Source: Streptomyces noursei
Lineage (GTDB): Bacteria; Actinomycetota; Actinomycetes; Streptomycetales; Streptomycetaceae
Assembly: GCF_016917755.1 (NCBI RefSeq)
Contig: NZ_CP070326.1
Location: 1,302,001-1,366,000 of the forward strand
DNA length: 64,000 nt
Reading direction: 5' to 3'
Program-made: the position numbers and the translations under genes
The notes under the pieces: generated by a model
The model's input: the letters and a program-made list of their open reading frames with translations, nothing else
Database searches by the model: none
What the model was told of the DNA's origin: nothing
Part shown: positions 44,692-56,000 of the stretch, piece by piece
How positions within the stretch are numbered: position 1 is the first letter of the stretch
How the letters are laid out: every line of letters starts with the position of its first letter

Positions 44692-45456
44692 TCACAGGGC
44701 CGCGATCTTCCCGCCGTCGATGACGAGGCTGCTGCCGGTGATCCACGCGGCACGCGGCGAGGCCAGGAAGCCCACCGCCTCGGCGATGTCCTGGGGTTGG
44801 CCGAGACGTCCGAGCGGAATTTCGTCGGCCCACTCTTCCGATTCAGCGCCGAGATAATCGACGATCTTCTCGCGCGCCTCGTCCGCCCCGGGCGTCATCA
44901 CATTGCCCAGCGAGACGGCGACGACACGGATTCCCTCCGGCGCCAATTGGGCCGCGAGCCCCTTGCTGTACGTTTCGAGGGCGGACTTCGCGGCGGCGTA
45001 GTGCAGGATCATCGGGTAGGACGAAATGGTGGCGATGGACGAGACGTGCACGATCGCCCCGCCGCCGCTCTCGCGCATCGCCGGCACGAGTGCCGAATTG
45101 AGCCGGACAGCGGCGAGAAAGTTGATGTCCATCGTGTACTGCCAGTCGTTCTCGATGTCCAGCGCGCTTTGAAAGGCCCGACAACCGCCCGCGTTGTTGA
45201 CGACGATATCCACGCCGCCGAGCGTGTCCAGCGCGGCATCCGCGAATTCGCGGACACCGTCGCGCGTGCTGAGGTCGGCTTTCACGAACGTGGCAGCGGA
45301 CGGGGTGTCCTCGGTGGCGCTGCGGGCGGAGGTGACGACGCTGGCTCCGGCGTCGAGGAAGTGCTGCACGATGGCGGCGCCGATACCGCGGCTGCCGCCG
45401 GTCACCACGGCCCGCTTGCCTGCCAACTCCTTGGGAACATCCGCAGCAAGTCGCAT
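44692..45456 (-). CDS. SDR ketoreductase of the polyketide cluster
   Basis: 254 residues from the ATG at 45456; a GTG three codons earlier (45465) has a slightly better-placed G-rich ribosome site and is an alternative. Cofactor loop TGGSRGIGAAI, NNAGG, catalytic Ser in HVSSIATISS and HYAAAKSAL with the Tyr-Lys pair. Complete SDR. Placed with the OYE reductase across a shared control region, it is a good candidate for reducing a ketone intermediate after or during phenol reduction, or the carbinol/ketone of the two-carbon bridge. It probably forms a transcript with the P450. Confidence 0.88.
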   Translation of the reverse strand: MRLAADVPKELAGKRAVVTGGSRGIGAAIVQHFLDAGASVVTSARSATEDTPSAATFVKADLSTRDGVREFADAALDTLGGVDIVVNNAGGCRAFQSALDIENDWQYTMDINFLAAVRLNSALVPAMRESGGGAIVHVSSIATISSYPMILHYAAAKSALETYSKGLAAQLAPEGIRVVAVSLGNVMTPGADEAREKIVDYLGAESEEWADEIPLGRLGQPQDIAEAVGFLASPRAAWITGSSLVIDGGKIAAL

Positions 45457-45918
45457 CCCGCTCACTCTGGATTCCCCCCTTCCTCGCCCCGACGACCCTG
45501 TCCACGACGCCCATCGCCGAGCGAAAACTTTTCCCTCGATTGCGATGCGAGATAAGCGTTTAACTCCGACTCGGTATGGCGGCGTGGAATGACTAGGGCA
45601 ACTATCTACGACCCCTCGGATACGGGTCAAGCCGAAAATTTCGATGCACTGCATCGCGTTGTGCGATGCAGTGCGTTCCAATGCGATCCAGTGCGACGTC
45701 AGGACGACGGAAGAGGTCAACGCCCCATGCGGAATGGGCCGTCGGCGCATCCGCGTCACCGGTGCCGACTGGACGCTGCGCTCACCAGCACAGATAATCT
45801 TGCGCTACCGACGGGCGACCAGAACGGTTCCCGCGCAACCCGGAAATGCATTGCCGAGTTGGCGAATCGGGCGCCCGGAACATCGATTTAATCAGTGCCG
45901 ACATCTCGGGAGGAAAAA
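45457..45918. promoter_or_regulatory. Divergent control region with palindrome and direct repeats
   Basis: 462 bases, clearly richer in A/T than the flanks, between the divergent SDR and OYE genes. A 15-base perfect palindrome CGATGCACTGCATCG lies at 45642-45656. Directly next to it are two direct repeats TGCGATGCAGTGCG (45662-45675) and TGCGATCCAGTGCG (45682-45695), 20 bases apart, so two turns of the helix. This cluster is a strong candidate operator for a pathway regulator. No small gene is supported here. Confidence 0.7.
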
Positions 45919-47007
45919 ATGGCCACCCTGGACGAGCCGTTCACCGTGGGAGATCTAACGGTCCCCAATCGGATCGTGATGGCCCCGATGACCAGGATGC
46001 AGTCCCCCGGTGGCGTGCCGGGACCGGCCGTGGCGGAGTACTACGCCCGCCGGGCGGCCCACCAGGTCGGACTGATCATCACCGAGGGCACCTACATCGA
46101 CCGCCCCGCGGCCGGCGCGTACGACGGCGTGCCGCACTTCTACGGCGAGCAGGCGCTCGCCGGCTGGGCCCATGTGGTGCAGGAGGTGCACCGGGCAGGC
46201 GGCAAGATCGTCCCGCAGCTGTGGCACACCGGGGCCGTGCGCACCGGAGCCGAGCCGCCCGCCGACAATCCCTCCGGGCTCGGCCTGGACGGCGCGCCGG
46301 CCGGAAAGGCCATGACCCAAGCGGACATCGACGCCACGGTGGCCGCCTTCGCCGAGGCCGCGGCGACCGCCGAGCGACTCGGATTCGACGGCGTCGAGCT
46401 GCACGGCGCGCACGGCTATCTGATCGACAACTTCCTGTGGAGCCGCACCAATCGGCGCACCGACCGCTACGGCGGCACCCCGGCCGCCCGGGCCCGGTTC
46501 GGCGCCGAGATCGTACGGGCCGTCCGCGCGGCCGTCCGCCCCGGATTCCCGATCTTCTTCCGGCTGTCCCAGTGGAAGCTCGGCGACTACGAGGCCCGCA
46601 TCGCGGAGAGCCCGGACGAGCTGGCGCAGCTGGTGACCCCGCTGGCCGACGCCGGGGTGGACGCGTTCCACGCCTCCACCCGCCGCTACTGGCTGCCCGA
46701 ATTCGACGGCAGCGAGCTCAACTTGGCCGGTTGGGTGCGCAAGCTCACCGGCAGGGCCACCGTGACGGTCGGCTCGGTGGGCCTGGACCGGCAGTACGGG
46801 GAGGGCGAATTCGCCCAGGGCCTCACCAAGGAGGCCGGCCTGGCGGGCATCGAGGAGCTGGTGGCGCGCCTGGGGCGCGACGAGTTCGACCTCGTCGCGG
46901 TGGGCCGGACGCTGCTGGCCAACCCGGACTGGGCGGCGAAGGCACTGCGCGGTGAACTGGACCGGACCGTCGCCTACGACCCTGCCGTGCTCCAGACCCT
47001 GGTCTGA
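45919..47007 (+). CDS. Old Yellow Enzyme family ene-reductase
   Basis: 362 residues from the ATG at 45919 after GGGAGG. FMN barrel with NRIVMAPMTRM near the N-terminus, PQLWHTGAVR (about residue 100), the active-site pair in HGAHGYLIDNFLWSRTNRRTDRYGG (His-x-x-His, about 168-171), and the phosphate loop VGRTLLANPDW near the end. It reduces activated C=C bonds with NADPH. In the cluster this is the best candidate for reducing a dienone tautomer of an actiphenol-like phenol to the cyclohexanone, as has been suggested for cycloheximide. Convergent with the PKS gene and separated from it by a strong terminator. Confidence 0.9.
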   Translation: MATLDEPFTVGDLTVPNRIVMAPMTRMQSPGGVPGPAVAEYYARRAAHQVGLIITEGTYIDRPAAGAYDGVPHFYGEQALAGWAHVVQEVHRAGGKIVPQLWHTGAVRTGAEPPADNPSGLGLDGAPAGKAMTQADIDATVAAFAEAAATAERLGFDGVELHGAHGYLIDNFLWSRTNRRTDRYGGTPAARARFGAEIVRAVRAAVRPGFPIFFRLSQWKLGDYEARIAESPDELAQLVTPLADAGVDAFHASTRRYWLPEFDGSELNLAGWVRKLTGRATVTVGSVGLDRQYGEGEFAQGLTKEAGLAGIEELVARLGRDEFDLVAVGRTLLANPDWAAKALRGELDRTVAYDPAVLQTLV

Positions 47008-47036
47008 CCCCTTGCCTCGACGGGGCGGACACGCAT

Positions 47037-47073
47037 CCGGGCCGCGGAGACACCGAACGTCTCCGCGGCCCGG
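47037..47073. terminator. Bidirectional terminator between OYE and PKS genes
   Basis: CCGGGCCGCGGAGAC (47037-47051) and GTCTCCGCGGCCCGG (47059-47073), a perfect 15-bp stem with the loop ACCGAAC, between the two convergent stop codons. Confidence 0.88.
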
Positions 47074-47088
47074 CCCGTTCACCCGCTG

Positions 47089-50000
47089 CTACGCGTCCGG
47101 TTCCTCCGTCCCGCCGTGCTGGCCCAGTTCATCCCGGATGATCGCGTGCCACTCGTCCCTCATCCGGCGCGCCGTGGCTTCGTTGAAGACATGGGTGTCG
47201 TACTTGAGGAACACCTTGTAGCCCGCGCCCTCCCGGTAGAACTCCGCGGACAGCACGTACTCTCCGGCGTACGGCAGGTCGTCGAACCGCCGCAGGTCCA
47301 ACTCGCCCTGACCGGCCGGCGCGTCGTTGGTGAGCAGTTCGGCGCCGTCGAAGTTCTGGAACAGGAAGTTGGTCAGTACCAGCGGCTCGTCCTCCGCCCC
47401 CAGTGCCCGGGTGATCTCCCACAGGGGGTAGGCGCCGTGCTCGATGCCGGCGACCACCTTGCGCTGGAGCGGGCCGAGCAGTTCGGGGAGGCCGCCGGTG
47501 ACCGCGCAGCGGATCGGCAGGCAGTTGGCGAACTGGCCGACCACGTCCTGGAACCGCTGCTCGTAGCGGGCGGCGGCGGTCATGCCCAGGATCAGGTCGT
47601 CCTGTCCGGTCAGCTCGTGCAGGAACCGCGCGTACGTCGCGAAGAGCACAATCGCCACGCTGACCCGGTGTTCCCGTGCCGTGTCGGCGAGTGCGGTGGC
47701 CAGTGCCGGCGGCAGCGTGAACGTCACCGTGTCCACGCGGGGCAGCCGCCTCGGGTCGTACGGCCGGTCGTACGGCAGCGCGAGCGTCCTGCGCGGGGCC
47801 GCCAACTCACCGACCCAGTAGTCGCGGTGCCGCGCGGCCCGTGGGCCGGTCAGCAGCGCCTCCTCCCAGGCGACGAAGTCGCCGTAGGTGGCCCGGCTCA
47901 GGTTCCCCCCGCCCCGGTAGGCGTCCTTGAGCGTGCGGACCAGGACCGCGGTCGACGTGCCGTCCAGCAGGATGTGGTGCGCGGTGATCATCAGCAGCCG
48001 GCGTCGCCCGGGGAGGGTCACCAGGTGCGTCCGGACCAGCGGGCCCGTCGCCAGGTCGAACGGGATGTTGACCAGCTCCCGCAGCCTGGCGAGTTGTGCG
48101 ACGCGCGAGGCGGCCGCGATGTCGATCCGCTCGAACGACGGGACCCTGGTCGGGTCGATGTCCAGGTACGGCTCGCCGTCCCGCTCGCCGAGGACCGCGC
48201 CGAGCAGCGGGTGGAGCTCCGTCTGCGCGTGGATCGCCCGCTCCAGTGCCGCCTCGTCCAGGTCGCCGTGGATCTCGAAGAGGAGCGGGAGGTGGTAGGC
48301 GGTCGACTCCGGGCAGCGCCGCTGGTCCCGGTACATGGCCAGCTGCCCACGCGAGAGGTTCCACCGTTCGCCGGCCGGGCCCGCGAAGTGGGCGCACAGG
48401 CCGTCGATGGACTCCACCTCGAAGAGCAGGGTGGAGGAGACGTCGTCGCCGAACTCCTCGCGCAGGGCGTTGGTCAGCTGGAGGACCAGGATCGAGTCCA
48501 GGCCGTAGTCGGTGAGCCGGGCCGAGGTGTCGATCCGGTCGGCCGGGATGCCCAGGACGGCGGCGGCCTTGTCGAGGATGACCGCGGACGGGTCGGACAG
48601 CGCTGCGGGGGTGGCGGCGGGCGCCGGCTCGGGGCTCACCACCGGGGCGGGCCGGGGCGCCGGGACCGGGGCCGCCTCAGGGGCGACGACCGCGGTGCCG
48701 GACACCGGGGCAGGCGCGGGCTCGGATCGCGGTGTCGGCACCGTGCGCTCCGCGCCGCCGGCACCGGGCCGCGCCCCCGCCTTCGGAGTGCTCCCCGTCC
48801 CTTGCCGGGCGCGCCCTTTGGCCGCGCCGGCCAGTCCTTGCCGCGCCACGCCGTCGCTCTCCGCCGCGATGACCTGCTGCCCCAGCGGCCGCGCCTGCGA
48901 GACCGGGAAGACGACGGTGCCGAACCCCTCTCCGGTCAGCACGTCCCGCCAGCTCTCGGGCGACAGCGCCGGCGAGCCGGGGATCCGCAGCGACCGGTCG
49001 TCGAACAGCCACCAGCCCTCCAGCAGCCCGAACGTCAAGTGGCTGAAGAGGTCGAACGCCGACAGCTCGTTGAGCAGCAGCCATCCGCCGGCCCGCAGGG
49101 CGGCCTTGGCGTTGCGCAGGGTGTTGCGGGTGTCCCGGGTCGCGTGCAGCACGTTGGCGGCGATCACCAGGTCGAAACCGCCCTCGGCGACGTCCTGCCC
49201 GGCCAACGGCTGCTCGATGTTGAGGAGCCGGCAGTCCAGGTACGGCACGTCCGGCCCGTAGGTGGCCCGTGCGTGGTTGAGGAACGCCTTGGACAGGTCC
49301 GTGTAGACGTAGCTCTCGATGCTGTCCTGGTACGGCTTGAGCGCGGCGAACATCCCGGCGCTGGTGCCGCCGGTGCCGGCGCCGATCTCCAGGATCCGCA
49401 GCCGCGCACCGGGTTCGTGGCGCAGCCGCTCCGTGACGATGTCCACGGCGGCGCGGGCCATGGCCCGGTTGAACAGGTCGGCGGCCGGGTTGTCCCGGTA
49501 GCAGCCCTCCACCAGCTCCATCGAGCCGCGCGGGAAGATGATGTCGGTGGGTCGGATCCGGCCGGTCAGGACGTCCGGCAGGGCCCTGAGCGTGGCGGAG
49601 ACCAGCCGCAGCTCGGCGGTGCGGTGGGCGTCGGTCGACCACAGCTCGCACTGCCGGTCCCACTGCGCCAGCACCACCTCCACCGGCTCGGCCGGCACGC
49701 CGACCCGCTCGGCGTGCGCCAACCAGTCGGCGTACAACGGCAGGATCGCGCCGTGGTCGAGGGACGCCAGCTGCGCCGCCAGGACCTTGGCCAACCACGG
49801 GTCGCGCTCGGTCCGGCGCCACCGCACGACCCCGTCCATGCGGCCGTCCACGTCGTCGGAGGTGAGCAGCAGCTCGCCGCGGACCCGGGAGGGCGTCGGC
49901 TCGTGCACGGTGACCTGGGTGGCGCGGTCGAAGTTGGCCAGGGTGTTGTGCTGGTTGGTCTTGATGAACGCCAGCTGTCGCTGGTCCCCGCCGAGCAGCG

Positions 50001-53000
50001 TGTCCAGGGCGGCGAGCCCCTCGTGCGGCTCGATCGACACCAGTCCGACCCGGCTCAGCCGCTCCCGGTAGAACGCGGAGGTGACGCTCCCGCGGTCGCC
50101 CCACCACCCCCAGTTCATGACCTTGACCGGGGTGTCCCAGTGCTGGCCGAGGGCGTGCGCATAGGCGTCGCTGAAGGTGCATCCGGCCGCGTAGTTGCCC
50201 TGGCCGGCGGCGGTCGTGAAGGACTGCATCGACGACAGCAGCACCGCGAAGTCCAGGGGCTCGCCGTCGAAGACCTCGGCCATCGCGGTCGTGACGTCGA
50301 TCTTGGCCGCGAGTCCGGCGCGCAGCGTCGCCTCGTCCATCCTGGCGAAGGTGCTGTCCCGCAGGACGAGTGCGGCCTGCACCACCCCGTTGATCCGCGG
50401 GTGCCGCTGCCTGACCTCGGCGACGGCCCGGCGCAACGCGGCCGGGTCGCCGGCGTCGGCGCTGAGGTAGCGGACGGTGCCGCGTCCGGTGACGGCGCGC
50501 AGCTTGTCCTCCACGGACGCGTCGTGCGCGCTGCGGCCGATCCAGGTGACGTGCGCGCCGAAGTGCTGCACCACGTGCTGGGTCCAGGCGGTGCCCAGGC
50601 CGCCGGCGCCGCCGATCACGACGTAGACGCCGCCCTCGCGGTAGACCGGTTTCGCCGGTGCCGCACAGGGCGCCCAGCGTCGGGCCAGCCACTGGCCGGC
50701 GCGCCGGGCCCAGGCGTCGTCGGGTGACTGTGCGGGCAGCGCCGTGAGATCGGCCGGCCATTCGGGGGTGTCGAGGTCGACGCGTCGCACGGTCCACTGC
50801 CCGTACTCCCGCCCCAACGACCCGAACAGGCCGTGGAGTCCGGCGTGTGCCGGCTGGACGGCGTCGTGGGCGTGGGTGGCGAGGGCGCGGAGCGTGACCA
50901 GCGTGATCCCCAGCGGCCGGGCGTCGTATCCGGCAGCGAGCAGTGCCTTGATCATGCGGAACGCCGCGACGACGCCGTCGTTCTGGGCGGCGACGTGCCC
51001 GGGGGCGTCGGTGGGTTCGAGTTTGGTCTCGGGCGCGGCCCAGACCAGGTGGTCGACGGGGCCCAGCGCACGCAGCGCGGCGGTCGCCTCCTCGACGGTC
51101 GCCGAGGGCGGCAACGGCCAGGTCAGGGCGGTGTCGAACGGTGCGGGCCCGCCGACGACCAGGACCCGGTCCGTGCCGGACGGCACCGGCGCGTCGGCCG
51201 CGGTGATCGGGTCCCACACCGGAGCGAACAGTGCGGGCTCGGCCTGGACCGTGCGGCGCGAGGTGTATCCGGTGAGCCGTACGCAGACCTCGCCGTCGGC
51301 GTCCACCAGGTCGATGTCCAGCTTGTCGAGCGGTCCGGAGCCGCCGCCCCGCACGATCGCCCACATCGTCGGCGTGCACGGGGCGAACGCGTCCAGCTGG
51401 TCCAGGGCGAACGGCACGGCGGTGTCCCGCATCCCGGTGAGGTGGGCCGCCACCGCCGACTGGATCGCCGAGTCCAGCATCGCGGGCGTCAGCACCCCCG
51501 GCTCCGCCCCGTCGGGCAGCGCCAGTTCGGCCAGGACGATCCCGGAGCCGACGTGCGCCTGCCGGATCGCCCGGAGCGTCGGGCCGTGGTCGATGCCCAT
51601 CGACACCAGGGCGTCGTGGATCCGGTCGCCGGAGACGGTCTCCCGGCAGTCCGCGCGCAGCGCGGCCAGGTCGGCCCGGGCCGGGCGCGGGGCGTCGGAC
51701 GGCGTGATGCTGCCTTCGCAGCACACCGTGTCGCCGGTGGCGATCTCGAAGCGGTGGCCGCCCCTGCCGGTCGCGCGCACCGTCACCCGGGCCTCCACCG
51801 GGGTGTCGGCCACCTCCAGCGGCTGCACCCACGTCACGTTGCGCATCCGCACCGGGACGGTGCCGACCGCCCTGCGGGCCAGTTCGAGGGAGGCGACCGC
51901 GGGCAGGATGTGGCGGCCCTGCACCACGTGGTCGCGCAGCAGGCCGTGTTCACGAGTCAGCGTCACCCGGTCGTCGCCGGCCGCCGCGGGCCAGTACCGG
52001 TCGCGGGCGAACGGGTAGGTGGGCAGCGGGATGCGGCGCCCCTCGGCCGGTATCGGCTCGTCGGCGGGCAGGCGGGCCGGGACCGTGCCGTCGAGGACCT
52101 GGATCAGCTCCTCGCGGTCCCGGACCACACAGGCGAACCGGTGCGCGAAGCGCTGCCGGCCGACGGCCAACGTGTACGCGAGGTCGCCGAGGTCGATCGT
52201 GGCGTCGGCGCGCAGGTGGGCCGCCAACCGGCGCCTCTGCTCGTCGAGTTGCTGCTCGGTGCGCGCCGAGAGGACCACGGTGTGGGCCCGGTGCGGGGTC
52301 GCGGTGCGCGCGACGGGCGGCGCCTCTTCGAGTACGAGGTGTGCGTTGGTCCCGCTGGCGCCGAAGGAACTCACCACACCGCAGCGCGGCGCGCCGGCCG
52401 GCGCCTCCCAGGCGTGGGTGCGGGTGCTCAGGTAGAACGGGCTGCCGGCGAGGGGGATCGCCTCGTTGGCGGTCTCGAAGTGCAGCGAGGCGGGGATCTG
52501 CCGGTGCTTGAGGGCCAGCAGCACCTTGAGCACGCCCGCGACGCCGGCCGCGAACTGGGTGTGGCCGATGTTGGTCTTCAAGGAGCCGACCGCGCAGTAC
52601 TCCGTCCTGTCGGTGTGGGCGCGGAAGGCGCGGTCGAGTGCCTGGAACTCGATGGGGTCGCCGAGCTTGGTGCCGGTGCCGTGCGCCTCGACGAGTCCGA
52701 TCCGCGTCACGTCGATGTCGAACCGCTCGTACACCTCGCGCAGCAGGCTCTCCTGGGAGAGCGAACTCGGCGCGGTGATGCCGTTGGTGGCGCCGTCCTG
52801 GTTGACCCCGCTTGCCTTGATCACGCCGTGGATGTGGTCGCCGTCGGCCAGCGCGTCCGCGAGGCGCTTGAGCACCACGACCCCGACGCCCTCACCGGGC
52901 ACGAAGCCGTCGGCGCGGTGGTCGAAGGTGTGGCAGCGCCCGGTCGGCGAGAGCATGCCGGCGCGGCCCGCGAGCCCGTACAGCCGCGGCGTGGACTGGA

Positions 53001-56000
53001 GGAACACCCCGCCCGCCAGCGCCATCGAGGTCTCACCGGACCAGAGGTCCTTGCACGCCAGGTCGATCGCCACCAGCGAGCTGGAGCACGAGGTGTCGAC
53101 GGCGATCGCCGGGCCCTTGAGGTCGAGGAAGTAGGACACCCGGCTCGGGATGACCGACGTCATGTTGCCCCACAGGGTCTGCGCCGGGGCGTCCGGGTCG
53201 AGCAGCCCCTGGTAGTCCCCCGCCCAGGCTCCGACGTACACGCCGCAGCGCCGCCGGTCCATCTGCCCGGCGTATCCGGCGTCCTCCAACGCCTTCCAGG
53301 ACTCTTCGAGCAGCAGCCGCTGCTGGGGGTCCATCACCGTGGCCTCGGTGCCGGAGATGTTGAAGAACATCGCGTCGAACTCGTCGATGCGGTCGAGGAA
53401 TCCGCCCCGGGTGCAGCTGCTCACGCCGTCGAGGTCGAACCGGGTCGTCCCGGTGACCAGGTCGTCGCCGTCGGCCAGGTGCGTCCACAGTTCGTCCAGT
53501 GAGTCGGCGCCGGCGAACCGGCCGCTCATGCCGATCACCGCGATCGGTCCGCGCTCCCCGCCGACGCGCTCGTCCGCCCGGCGCTCGGTCCGCACCGGCG
53601 CGGGCTCCCCCGTCGCCTGCGGGGCGTCCGCCGGCTCCGACGCCGTGTCCGCGGCGCCCTCCGTGTAGACGAGGGTGTCCCGGTACGTGGTGAGCAGGTG
53701 TGCGGTCAGCCGGTCGGCGGTGCTGAAGTCGAAGACCACGCTGGTCGGGAGGTCCAGCGACAGCGCCTCGTTGAGCTGGTGCACCACGCGGATCGCCAGG
53801 ATCGAGTCCAGGCCGTAGTCGGCGAACGCCAGGCCGCCCTCGATCTCGGCGACCTCCAGCGCCAACGCGCGGGCGACCTTCTCGCGCACCACGGCGGGCA
53901 CGATCTCGTCCGGGCTCCGGCGCCCGGCGACGGGGGGCGCGGCCGCGGGCTCCGCGGCAGCGGGTGCCACGGCGGCCGGCTCCACGACGACGGGTTCGGC
54001 GACGGGTCGGGCGGCGGGTCGGGCGGCGCGTTCGACGATGGGCTCGGCCACGGGCTCGGCGGCCGGGGCCGCGACCTGTGCCGGCGCCGTCCGGGTCAGG
54101 TCACCGATCCAGAACCGGTCCTTGGCGAACGGATAGGTCGGCAGCGACACCACCCGGCGCGGCGCGCCCTGGTGCAGGCGCTCCCAGTCCACCGCGACGC
54201 CCGAGGCCCACAGCGCCGCCAGCTTGGACAGCTTGCCGGCCGCGATCCAGCGCTGCACCAGCAGCTCCTGGAGGTCGCCGTCGTCGGTGATCTCGGCGAG
54301 CAGACCGCCGGATGCCTCGACGGTGCCCCGGTGTCCCCGGCCGGCACGCAGGCTGGTCCTCAGTTCCTCGGTGGACGACACCGCGACCGCGTACCGCTCG
54401 GTCATCGCCTCCCGTCCGACCTGGAGCGTGAAGGCCAGGTCGGCGAGGTCGGTGTCCGGGTTGCGGTCGAGGAACCCGGCCAGCCGGTCGAGGGACGCGG
54501 TGAGCTGCTCGGGGGTCCTCGCCGAGAGGGCGACGACCTGTTCGGCGGTGTGCGTCGGGCCGTTGGTCGGCTGCACGGGATACTCCTCGACGATCAGGTG
54601 CGCGTTCGAGCCGCCGGCTCCGAACGAGGACACCGCAGCGATCCGCGGGCCCTCGCAGTGCCACGGGCTCAGCTCGCGCTGGACGCGGAACGGGGTCCGC
54701 TCGAAGGTGATGTTCGGATTGAGTCGTTCGGCGTGCAGGGTCGGCACGAGCTGCCGGTGCCGCATCTGGAGCAGGACCTTGGTCAGGCCGGCCACCCCGG
54801 CCGCGGCCTCCAGGTGGCCGATGCCCGACTTCACCGAGCCGATCGCGCAGTACTGCCGGTCGGCGGTGTCCTGCTCGAACGCGGTGGTCAGGCCCGTGAT
54901 CTCGATCGGGTCGCCCAGTTCGGTGCCGGTGCCGTGCGCCTCGACGTAACTGACCTCCCGTGCGTGGACCCCGGCCCGGTCCAGCGCCTGTCGGACCAGA
55001 TCCGCCTGGGCGACCGGGCTCGGCACGGTGTAGCCGGTGGTGCGGCCGCCGTGGTTGACGCTGGAGCCGCGGATCACCGCGAGCACCCGGTCCCCGTCGG
55101 CCTCCGCCCGGGACAGCGGCTTGAGGAGCACGCATCCGACGCCCTCACCGGGCACGAACCCGTGGCCGCCGGCGCCGAAGCTGCGGCAGTGCTGGTCGGG
55201 CGAGAGCATGCCGGAGCGGCACAGCTCGACGTAGTCCAGCGGATGGGTGTAGAGGTTCACGCCGCCGGCGATCGCCACCTCGCAGGCGCCGCGCCGGAGT
55301 TGCTCGCACGCCTCGTGGATCGCGGTCAGCGACGCCGAGCACATGGTGTCGATGGTCAGGCTCGGTCCGCGCAGGTCGAGCAGGTAGGAGGCGCGGGCGC
55401 TCAGCGAGGCGAACGACAGGCCGGGCACCACGAGTTCGCCCGAGGGCAGTCGGCCCACGTCGTGCCGGGCGTGGCCGACCTTGGTGACGCCCGCGAACAC
55501 CCCGACCCCGTGGCCGTGGCGGTCGGCCAGGCGTGCCCTGGTGTAGCCCGCGTCCTCCAGGACTTCCCATGCGGCCTGGACGAAGAGCCGCTCCTGCGGG
55601 TCCATGGCGTAGGCGTCGCGCGGGGCGATGCCGAAGAACCTGGGGTCGAACGCGGCGAAGTCGTCCAGGAAGCCGCCCCACTTGCTGTAGCTGCGGCCGG
55701 TGGCGACCGCCGTGTTGCGGTCCGGTTCGAAGAAGCCGTCCAGCGGCCAGCGGTCCACCTCCCGGACGCAGTCGCGGCCGGCCCGGAGGTTGTCCCAGAA
55801 CTGGTCCGGGTCGGCGGCGCCGGGGTAGCGCCCGCTCAGTCCGATGATCGCGATCGGCTCGTCGGTGCCGGCGGCCGGCGGTTCGGCGCGGCCGGTCGGC
55901 GTGTCGGCGGTCGCAGCGGGTGCGGTCGGCGTGTCGGTGGTGCTGGTGGGCTGCTGCGCCGGTTCCGGCCGGTGGCCGGTGAGTTGGCCGGCGACCGCCC

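Noticed and set aside
47116..50727. Open frame of about 1,200 codons on the plus strand opposite the PKS
   Set aside because: Its composition (Val/Gly/Arg/Gln rich) is the mirror of GC-rich third positions in the PKS; no domains are seen and the minus strand carries unmistakable PKS motifs.
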